Under the pieces are notes generated by a model that did not search any database, was not told where the DNA came from, and saw only the letters and a list, made by a program, of their open reading frames with translations. The position numbers were made by a program, and so were the translations under genes. From the NCBI GenBank assembly GCA_020747065.1, contig JAGMVK010000019.1, positions 1,116,001 through 1,180,000 on the forward strand: a DNA stretch of 64,000 nt, in the 5' to 3' direction. The stretch is from Cadophora sp. MPI-SDFR-AT-0126. Taxonomy: Eukaryota > Ascomycota > Leotiomycetes > Helotiales > Ploettnerulaceae. Each line of letters begins with the position of its first letter. The first letter of the stretch is position 1. This document shows, piece after piece, positions 55,903 through 64,000 of this stretch.

Positions 55903-57055
55903 ATCGTCTAATCAAGATGCTGCTCCGTGGAAGATCAGCTGGCTATATAATCAGAAAATGAAAGTCGTGGTAGCTGACGATACAGTGACCTGTAGTTGAA
56001 GAATGTAGTATTGTATGACCTTCCAAACTTTTGGACATTTCTTCAACCATCATTCATATAAGAGCTGAGGCAAAGCTACGTGTTCCATGTTTTCCGCTCT
56101 CATTGCTACATTTTCATCGCTTCGTCGAATAGGCGAACCCGATTCTCCGCATTCTCCGCATTCTCCGCATCCAGCAGCGTAGAGATCATTTCCTTACCTG
56201 AATTTCTCTATGAGGTATTTGATGGCGGCGGGATGAGGAGGGAATTAAATGGAGATGGGGCATTGGGGCTAGTAGAAGTAAAATCCTGTCCGGGGCCATG
56301 AGATCGGAGTGGAGGTGTTCTGTAGTATGTTGATTTCGGATGGAAAAGGGACGGCGATGAAGGAAACGTGACAGGGCTGGAAAATACAGCTTCTCCGCTC
56401 AAGTTTCCGCAGCAATGTGGCTGGACGGCGATAGGTCAAGGGGCGGAAAAGAGATAATTACCCGGTGTTACGCCGTGTCGGGCTGATGGAGTTGGCGGTG
56501 TCGGAAATCTCTCCGTCTTGGCATTTCCATTCTACTGTGCAGCAGGGCATCGACCACCTCTGCACCCAATGGAAAGTCGTACATTTCCTGGCAATTGGTG
56601 CCAGGAGACCCCATTCTCAAGCCACTCTACGGCCAATGACAATCGCCCAATTGACACCTAGCCATCGTGCCGGCACAACTGCGGCCGCCCAGTTTTCCTC
56701 TAGTCAGTAAGTCAGTCGCTGTCTCTCCACACTTTCGGATCGCTACCATCGCGGAGAAAATTAGGCGTCCCGGCATGCATCTTCAATTCCTTCGTCCGCC
56801 AACTTTCTCTCTCGGTCTACACATCTCCTCTCAACATCCCGCCTAGTGAATTGATTTAGTACAGGCACTTTCTTCTATAAGATGTCTTGCCATACCCGCT
56901 TCTCTCGTTTGCTTGAATATCATACTCAACTACCTTGAGTACATTAGAACACCATTCACTCAGTTACCACTACTCGCGTGTCAACAACACCATCATTCGC
57001 AACCACGATCACGACAACGATTAATATTTTTTTTCTCAAATCTGACATCACCATT
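55903..57055. promoter_or_regulatory. Divergent 1.15 kb promoter region, 6PGDH-like / MFS
   Basis: Shared upstream region of two divergent genes. It contains three tandem TTCTCCGCA units near 56143-56170. Two CGG..CCG inverted pairs of the type bound by Zn2Cys6 dimers lie at 56463-56475 (7-base spacer) and 56503-56516 (8-base spacer). Pyrimidine-rich leader sequence precedes the MFS ATG. Binding by the nearby Zn2Cys6 regulator is inference. Confidence 0.4.
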
Positions 57056-58624
57056 ATGTCGGAAAAATCCGAAGTTCACCATCAGGATGTACCCATGAGT
57101 GAGGCCCAAATCGGGGTTGCCACTGACGATGAGCTGGAGTTGGCCGAAGCCTTAAGAAATTACGTCCCAGGAACGGACGCCGAAAAGAAATTGCTTCGCA
57201 AGATCGATATGAGATGTACGTGTCCAATTCTCCAATTCATTCACAAACCGCAGTTGCTAACATGTCCTTCAGTGATCCCCTGTTTGTGGGTTATGTATAT
57301 TCTCAACTATGTCGATCGGACCAATATCGGAAACGCAAAAATCGCCGGCATGGCCCACGACCTGGGACTCGACGACAATCGATACTCACTGGCCCTTTCC
57401 CTGTTCTTCATTACCTACCTGCTCATGGAAGTGCCTTCAAATATGATTCTGTCCCGATCCAAGCCCAGTCTCTATCTTCCTGGTATCATGTTGCTCTGGG
57501 GTTCGCTGGCTACTGCTATGGGAGGTACCCCGAACTTTGGTGGTCTCGTTGCTTTCCGACTCGTCCTCGGCGGCATCGAATCTGGTTTCTTCCCCGGTGT
57601 GCTCTTCCTTCTTTCCTGCTGGTATAAGCCAGCTGAGATTGGCAAGCGTTTCGCCATCTTCTACTCCGCTGCCGTTCTGTCTGGTGCCTTCGGTGGACTT
57701 CTTGCGGGTGCCATCACAGGTGGACTGGCTGGCGTTGGAGGACTTGCTGCATGGAGGTGGCTCTTCATTATTGAGGGAGTCTCGACTGTTGTGGTGGCGA
57801 TCATTGCCAAATTCATCCTCCTGGACTTCCCAGAAACCTCAAAATCCCTCTCCCAAGAGGAGCGTCTGCTGGCCAAAGTCCGAATTCTCCACGCAGGTCT
57901 TGAGTCTGGATCGAACGACCCAGAAAACCGCCTCACCCATTGGCAAGCGTTTATTGCTGCTTGCTCTGACTACCGCACCTGGGCTTTCATGCTGCTCTTT
58001 GTTCTCGATGTCGGAGCCGGAACCATCTCTTATTTCATCCCGTCCATCACTCACACTCTCGGCTATCCAACCACGATTGCTCAGTACATGACCATTCCAG
58101 TCTACATGGTTGCCGCGATCGTTCTCAACTGCGTTGCCTTTTCTGCCGATCGCTTCCAGGAGCGCAGATGGCACGTTACTGCAGCTCTTTCCTTAGGCTG
58201 CGTCGCAGGCATTGTTTGTGCGACTGTTCAGCACCCAAAAGTTCGCTACGCCATGCTGTGCTTCGTTGCAGCTGGTATCTGGACTGCACTGCCCCTCATC
58301 CTCGCATGGATCACCAGCACCATCAACCTCCCAGCTGAGAAGCGTGCCATCTGTATCGCTATGATCAACGCCGTTGGCAACCTGAGCTCCGTCTACGGCT
58401 CTTACCTCTGGCCTTCGACTACTGCCCCTCATTATACTCTCGGCTGGTCCGTCACTGCAGCCTTCCTTGGCGCTGGCGCAATTCTTGCCGCTCTCCTCCC
58501 AGTTCTGTTCAAGGCTGTCCCACACAAGATCACCGAGGCTGAGAGGATCTTGGCAGAGAGGAAGGAGGCTCGTGGTACTAGTGCCATCCAGGAGAATGTC
58601 AAACATATGATTGGTGAGGCTTAG
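57056..58624 (+). CDS. MFS transporter, anion:cation symporter type, 503 aa
   Basis: Exons 57056..57215 and 57273..58624 (intron donor GTACGT, acceptor TTCAG), 1512 nt. The unspliced frame runs through the intron without a stop, but splicing restores MRLIPCLWVMYILNYVDRTN. NYVDRTNIGNAKIAGM plus the DLGL loop is the hallmark of the allantoate permease/Tna1 branch (ACS family) that imports organic anions with protons. Twelve membrane segments, a 50-residue cytosolic N-terminus and a short charged tail are visible. An in-frame ATG at 57095-57097 region is an alternative start. Next to a 6PGDH-like enzyme it plausibly imports a sugar acid or related carboxylate. Confidence 0.87.
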   Translation: MSEKSEVHHQDVPMSEAQIGVATDDELELAEALRNYVPGTDAEKKLLRKIDMRCTCPILQFIHKPQLLTCPSVIPCLWVMYILNYVDRTNIGNAKIAGMAHDLGLDDNRYSLALSLFFITYLLMEVPSNMILSRSKPSLYLPGIMLLWGSLATAMGGTPNFGGLVAFRLVLGGIESGFFPGVLFLLSCWYKPAEIGKRFAIFYSAAVLSGAFGGLLAGAITGGLAGVGGLAAWRWLFIIEGVSTVVVAIIAKFILLDFPETSKSLSQEERLLAKVRILHAGLESGSNDPENRLTHWQAFIAACSDYRTWAFMLLFVLDVGAGTISYFIPSITHTLGYPTTIAQYMTIPVYMVAAIVLNCVAFSADRFQERRWHVTAALSLGCVAGIVCATVQHPKVRYAMLCFVAAGIWTALPLILAWITSTINLPAEKRAICIAMINAVGNLSSVYGSYLWPSTTAPHYTLGWSVTAAFLGAGAILAALLPVLFKAVPHKITEAERILAERKEARGTSAIQENVKHMIGEA

Positions 58625-59074
58625 GATAGGAATTTTTCCATGGTGTGGAAAATCTGTATAAAAATTTGCTGCCCCCTCTCTCTTTACATATCCGGCTCGT
58701 GTATAGCATTTCATACAGTGATATTTATGGATTAGCGAGGAATCGCAAAGTATCTTTTGAAAGTTCCATAAATTTGTGACATCGTAGGTTGTATTGCATA
58801 TGAGTAATGAATGTTGTCTTACAAAACACATCGGAAGCAAAGCGTCTGGTAGGCATGTAGTTACTGGCTTTTAGGGATTGCCCAGGCGCAGAGATGACGG
58901 ATCATAAAGCAGGTCGCGGAGGCTTGCATTAAAGCTGTAAACGCTAACGCCACTGATGGCACTGGAAATTAGGATTGAATGTATATATTCAAATTTAAAA
59001 TTACTCTCAAGAGTGACGTTCAAGACGCATATATTTCATCCATATACATGTACCAGAACAATCCCAAAATCACT
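58625..59074. other. Convergent intergenic region
   Basis: About 0.45 kb between two genes facing each other, AT-leaning, with likely polyadenylation sequences for both. No gene seen. Confidence 0.45.
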
Positions 59075-61767
59075 TTACATAAAATCCAATGAAGCAGCCA
59101 TGGGGTCTGTGAGTTGCATATAAGCCTGAATGATGTTGAATTAGTATAATATGCAGTTTGTTAAATGAAGCTTGGAGGATATTTTTTTTTCACAATGGCC
59201 AAAATTAATCTCTACTCACCAAAGAGTCCAGGTGTAGCCATTCTGTCGAATTCCAATTCCAGTTCTGATTGGACATCAATCCAGGAGTTAAACCATCTGA
59301 GTTGCTAACGCGGATATCATCCGGGCCTCTATTATATGTAGAGCTGACTTGATTAGTAGGGAATGAAGTAGTATCGCCCTCGCTCGGATTCGCTGCAGTA
59401 AACAGGATCAAATCATTGCCATCCACTAAAGTGCCATTATCGAAATTTCCCTGTGGGGGGTAGGAAATCTGTCGATATACTTCATGTCGTAGTTCTTCGA
59501 GGATTATACTATATCTTTGGCTAGGACAGTGCTTTCGTGATGCGTCGGCAAGCGAGCGCTGGCAACGCTCGGCTACAGCGAGGAGGTCTGAGCTAGCGGG
59601 CATGGAAGGGTAACGATAGAAGATTTTGCAGTGTTGAATGGTGTAGACGTATATAACGACGACGGCGCAGAATGATGTGTAATGAGTAAACCAAAACGCT
59701 TGGGACAGGCTTCCATCTGCATTATCGTTTACCATGTCGACCAGAATTTGAGCGGCGTCGATGCACTTCAGTACATGTTTCAGAACGTTGTCGATAGAAA
59801 TCGTGGACTGCTTGACTAGATCTGAGTGATTGACGAGAAGAAAGGAACGAGTTGCGTGAATGACAGCGTGAGCATAAGCAGTTCGAAGAATGTGACTCTG
59901 TCGATGGAATGGAACAACAAGACTTGCTGCGTCGACGATGCTAAATATTGGCGGGAGTTGACTTTTCCAAGCTTCGAGGCTGAGTGTAATCCTTTCTGAG
60001 GCTTCAAGTCGCTGCTCCTCTGATATTGGGAGAATGCTATGTATTTCGCGGGACATTTCGCCTACAATGCAAGCCAGTCTACATCATCTGAGAATTAAGC
60101 AAGCTTTGATTGTCTGGGGATATCATACCGGAAATGTAATATTGAAGCTGTAATTACGCAGTCTTTAGATCGTCTGCCCTCAATTGGACCCTCTGCTGTC
60201 ATATCTTCATCGTTTATCTCGTCCGGGAAGATTTGATCAATATCTTCATCGTGAAGTGTCTTCGGTCGGCCTAGCATAACGCAGAGGTATCTTTCAAGCA
60301 TATATACACTCCAGAAGATCCGTTTTTGGCATTCTTGTTCGATATATGAAATGTTAGCGACAGGTTTCGGCCTTTTCCTGTGTAATCCAGTCGCTAGAAC
60401 AAGGTACATCACATCTCCCAAAGTATGCAGACACTGATTCGCGCGAGAGGACGAGATCAGATATAGACACTGAACCATTCTTGCTTGAATCATCTCCAGC
60501 CGCGGTGGCCCTGTTTGCATTGACATCATATGCTGGGCAGCGCCGAACCAATGTTCACTAAAATAATCGTTAAGAGGCAATCTAAGGACATTGAGCAAAT
60601 AAAAATTTCTTGAATACATAAGAGACGTTGCAATTTTGCCTTGACGAAGTGGGATACAGCATGGAACTCCAAAACGAACCACAAAATTCGTTTACAGCAT
60701 CCAATCCACTCTTCTTCGATAGTTCTTCCAGCAGTACACAAACAAAGTCATGGTGTGAAGAACAAGAGCACTGGTTCATATGGATAAAGACTAGTCACCT
60801 TACCTCTGGACAACATCAAAAACCTCTGTATTCCATTCTTGACTCTTTTCTTCGTGTAGCATGACGACTGCAAATATCATAAACACCACAGCAGCTTTTG
60901 AAATAAGAGACTGCGACTTAGGAGGGTTGTCCCACAGTGATCTACCAGTATGGTATATCTCGTCCAGCCACAACTCCACGCTTCCTCTGTGTAAGAAGCG
61001 ATATGTGACAATGGCTTTATCAAAATATATCGCCGCAAGTGAGGAGGCCTGTTGTCTAGACGGTAGAGTAAACTTATTCGGGTGATATGGAGCAAACGGC
61101 GCGTCTCCGTAGTTGAAGATGGAGCTCTGCAGTGGCTCATCTCGTAGATGGTAGGGTATGTTTGCGACAAAATCTTGGTTCATTCGTCGCCAGGCTCGAT
61201 TCAAAAATGTGATTCCAGAAGATGGCCCTAAATAATGACCACCAAAATCTGTTGCACCCCTTTCTGGTGAATTTCGGGCTGACGAGGGTTGTTGTTGGGT
61301 TGCGGACCCAGTGGAAAGGGCTGGACTCGAAACGTATTCAATTGATATCTGGTTCGAGAAATTAATCAATGAGTGTTGAAAGACAGAGTTCGTAACGGCA
61401 CCTACAGACTTCGGCGAAGGCGGTGGACCTCTTCGATAAGAAGTCATAAATTGACAGTTGAGAGAGAGATCAGAGCATCTGGCGCATGGCAAAGTTCCGG
61501 AGCATCTCACGCGTCTCCTGACAGAAAGTTTGATTTATGCACCTGCTTAAGCCTATAATCGCATAAAGTGACTTACTGTTTACAGGAATCGCAAGCTCTA
61601 GTAACCTTTCTCCTTTTATGACCCGTAATGGCTGCATTGGTGTCCAGAGAAGTTGTAGGATAGGTGTCAGAGCCAGAGACGTCGACCAGCTTTCTCTTAA
61701 TACTGGCTCCAACAGTATTTTCAAAGACAGGAGAAGTCCCAGACTGTTCAGGCGAGCTGGAGGCCAT
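59075..61767 (-). CDS. Zn2Cys6 transcription factor with fungal_trans domain, five exons, 747 aa
   Basis: Spliced complement(join(59075..59125, 59220..60078, 60129..60557, 60804..61517, 61577..61767)), 2244 nt. The zinc cluster crosses the first junction: CDSCKQRRVRCSGTLPCARC with the sixth Cys in SDLSLNCQF, exact C-x2-C-x6-C-x5-C-x2-C-x6-C spacing after a basic KRRK stretch. The fungal_trans regulatory domain follows (TGPPRLEMIQARMVQCLYL, KRIFWSVYMLERYLCVMLGR, PDEINDED). A final 17-codon exon (AYMQLTDPMAASLDFM) extends the open frame past an alternative stop at 59205. The 246-base intron 60558-60803 is long for this window and could hide another exon. As neighbour of a transporter and an enzyme it is the probable cluster regulator. 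Confidence 0.85.
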
Positions 61768-63520
61768 ACTCCACGTCGCTTCGAGAAGAGCGGATATGTG
61801 GGGTGGTCCCAGACGGAGAGTGATAAGTCGAGTCAAAGTGAGGTTTGCACCTTCAATCGTGGAGAAATGAAGATGGAGATGCGGGATCAAAAATGGTGGG
61901 GTAAATCATCGGGAGCTAACCTTAAGCCGGTAAGGTTAAGTCTTAGAAGAAGCAATGCCGATCACCAAAACTCATCAGACTAACGGGACCGCGACGTCCT
62001 CCCCCTCCACGTGGCGCGGTCTGGGAATCTATTCATCTCTATGGTGATGAATAAGGCCAGGAGAGGACAGCCGGAGCGTTGGTGGTGGTCGTGGTCGTCG
62101 CTGCCCTGGCGTGGGTGGATGCGATGAGGCGACGTGGCCCTAACGAACAGAGGACTACCAGCAAAATGGGTATCAAAACCACCCGACGAACGTCCTACTT
62201 GTGTCGAGATCAAGGCCTCTCAGGTCCTACAGCTTGAGATTGCAGAATCATCGTTTAGGACGTTCGACAGGGCACCTCTGGGGCGTTGGAGCGGAGTTTT
62301 CACACTGAGGCTTTGCGACAGTCTACGAGATGGATCGTCATTTTAGAGAGGCACGGCACTGGAGGAATGCCGACGTACCGCCCACCCGTCATTCGTTAAG
62401 GCTATGGTTGCGCATTTGTTAAGGGAAGGCTCTTTGTTACCGGTGGCATTGGACGAAATACCGCGCGAGCGGCTCGATACGACTGGCAGTGGTGAAAGGC
62501 ATATCGGGATGTATCGAGGGAAATGGAGGAAGACGCCCTTAGGTGGGAAGAGCTGAGTCCACAGATGGCGGGCTATAGAAACACGGGGGGGACAGTAGGA
62601 GGGAAATACGATGCCACACTTTGGTTAGTGGGAGCGGAGACGTCGATATACGCTGCCTGGCTAGGGGTGTATGGTTGGCAACTCCTGCGAGACGCGGTCG
62701 GCCCTGTGGGGAGGAGAGATCTGGCAGGGTAACGCGAAATGGTTCAGCAGAGCCGCGGGGCGTAGTATATAATGGCAGCGATAGAGACACTGTCTATATG
62801 GCTCGAGAGGACGGATGCGCGTGTCGGTCTATAAATGGGTACAAAACAGCTAGTTTTGAGGTTCCAGGTAGGCTTATGGAGCAAACCAAAGTGGAGGCGT
62901 GAAGGAATGCTTTTGCCTGGGGGCAGTCCTTCTAAAGGGCGTAGATGTATTGTTTCACGTTTTGGGAAAACTGAGTAGCATGGAAAACAGGTCAGTTTCT
63001 GGAACATGATGCTAATCTTAGAAGTCTGTCTCATAACGCTTCTAAATCGGTATCTCGGTGATGCTGAGAAATGAAAGGGGAATATAAGGTGAGGATCAGG
63101 ATAGGATTTGGGATTTAAGATATATTTTCTATCTAAAATTACTTAAAAGTAATACTATATTTATTTATATTATAGTATAAGTGTAGTCCAGCTTCTTTTA
63201 TTATTTACGAGTTCCCTTACCTAGATATATCGACTAATATTTCTTCTAACAGACTTTAAATAAGTTCCGATATTTAAATACCTATAGATAATAACATTTA
63301 GTTAAGCGATATTCCATAAAACCTGCAATTAATTTCCCTACTACTGATTTAATTACTTTCGATTAATAAAGATACTGAAGTCACCGCGCAGATTAAGTAA
63401 ATCTAAATAAATAAATAAGAGGTGAATCTTAAGAGAGATGAATATAAGATAAAGATTACAGAAATTCTGATTAGATTATAATTAGCTAACGTAATTAAGA
63501 AGGCTAGAATTAGTAGAAGA
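61768..63520. other. Intergenic, turning AT-rich after 63.1 kb
   Basis: Upstream region of the transcription factor, then about 1 kb of GC-balanced DNA whose open frames (up to 96 codons, both strands over 62523-63034) are mutual shadows with no domain. From about 63115 the sequence is RIP-like and AT-rich with no readable coding content. Confidence 0.45.
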
Positions 63521-63661
63521 TTAGGGTTTGAGGTTTGGGTTTAATTTAGCTCTAACTAGCTAACTTACTACAGGTGCTTTTTACTCTCTCTCTAATTCTT
63601 GAAAAATAAGTACTAAATATAAGAAGTAAAGTACTATAAATATAAAAGGAGAATATTATAT
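63521..63661 (+). repeat. 141-base direct repeat, copy A (RIP-mutated)
   Basis: Starts TTAGGGTTTGAGGTTTGGG and ends AATATTATAT. It aligns without gaps to 63860-64000. By hand I count 17 differences, 16 of them transitions, and in those copy A always has the A or T. Confidence 0.85.
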
Positions 63662-63681
63662 TACAGAAGGAGAGGTACTCT

Positions 63682-63859
63682 AGGGTAAGTGTAGTGTGAG
63701 GTGTACCGCAGGGTAGGTGTAGTGTGTATCGTAGGGTAAGTGTAGTGTGTAATAGAGGGTAAGTGTAGTGTATACCGTAGGGCAGGTGTAGTGTATATTA
63801 GAGAGTAGGTGTAGTGTGTACTGCAGGGTAGGTGTAGCGTGTACCGCAGGGCAGGTGTT
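63682..63859 (+). repeat. Minisatellite, 23-base unit, about seven copies
   Basis: Unit close to AGGGTAGGTGTAGTGTGTACC plus two bases, repeated about seven times, with the first unit about five bases longer. Units vary mainly by G/A and C/T. It fills the space between the two 141-base repeats. Confidence 0.85.
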
Positions 63860-64000
63860 TTAGGGTTTGAGGTTTGGGTTTGATTTGGCTCTAACTAGCT
63901 AACTTGCTACAGGTGCTTTTTACTCTCTCTCTAACTCTCGAAAAACAGGTACTAAATACAAGGAGTATAGTGCTACAAATATAGGAGGAGAACGCTATAT
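63860..64000 (+). repeat. 141-base direct repeat, copy B, reaches window end
   Basis: Same start as copy A, less mutated (GAACGCTATAT at its end where A has GAATATTATAT). It may continue beyond the window. The copies flank the minisatellite like a larger composite repeat. Confidence 0.82.

Noticed and set aside
62523..63034. Overlapping frames of 69-96 codons on both strands
   Set aside because: Mutual antisense shadows without domains.
63682..63859. CRISPR-like array
   Set aside because: Units are contiguous 23-base repeats with no spacers, and the organism is a fungus; this is a minisatellite.

Overview
The window comes from a filamentous ascomycete (Pezizomycotina). Genes carry short introns (about 45-110 bases, GT..AG), and the gene families are typically fungal: HET domain, CFEM/Pth11-like receptor, Zn2Cys6 factor, OrsD-like protein, NmrA-like reductase. 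Gene-bearing GC-balanced blocks alternate sharply with very AT-rich blocks full of TAA/TAG-broken transposon reading frames, the signature of repeat-induced point mutation (RIP). The class cannot be fixed from sequence alone; a Leotiomycetes-like genome would fit. Exon boundaries were set by hand from splice signals and reading frame. Several M-initiated open frames in the raw translation really begin at TTG or GTG, and I used ATG starts instead.

Layout. 1-8.4 kb: an O-fucosyltransferase-like Golgi-type protein, an MFS transporter, an F-box protein, a glutathione S-transferase and a small membrane protein. 8.4-18.04 kb: a RIP-decayed block in which a Ty1/copia retrotransposon (9319-16905, 215-base LTRs, target duplication ATACT) sits inside an older element with inverted ends (8412-18043). 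18-34 kb: a small hydrophilic protein, an NmrA-like reductase, an OrsD-like zinc-finger protein, a HET-domain protein, a dead LigB-type dioxygenase, and a secreted Ala/Asp/Asn-rich protein encoded by 21 tiny frame-neutral exons. 34-47.4 kb: a second RIP block with a Ty3/gypsy element (34613-44476), a fresh intact pogo-like DNA transposon inside it (36460-38318), a truncated second gypsy element on the other strand, and a 185-base tandem repeat. 47.8-49.5 kb: an eight-exon CFEM/Pth11-like receptor. 50.8-52 kb: a RIP-damaged ferric reductase pseudogene, then a solo LTR at 52537-52796. 54.3-61.8 kb: a probable small metabolic cluster of a 6-phosphogluconate dehydrogenase-like enzyme, a divergently transcribed anion:cation-symporter-type MFS transporter and a Zn2Cys6 regulator. 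63.1-64 kb: AT-rich DNA with a 23-base minisatellite between two 141-base repeats.

The most unusual object is the microexon gene at 30770-33587. All 20 introns are phase 0 and all 21 exons are multiples of three (down to 9 bases). The low-complexity protein has a signal peptide and a dibasic site, and neighbouring introns resemble one another, so the exon-intron unit itself seems to have been amplified. Any exon can be skipped without changing frame, which would let one locus make many secreted variants.
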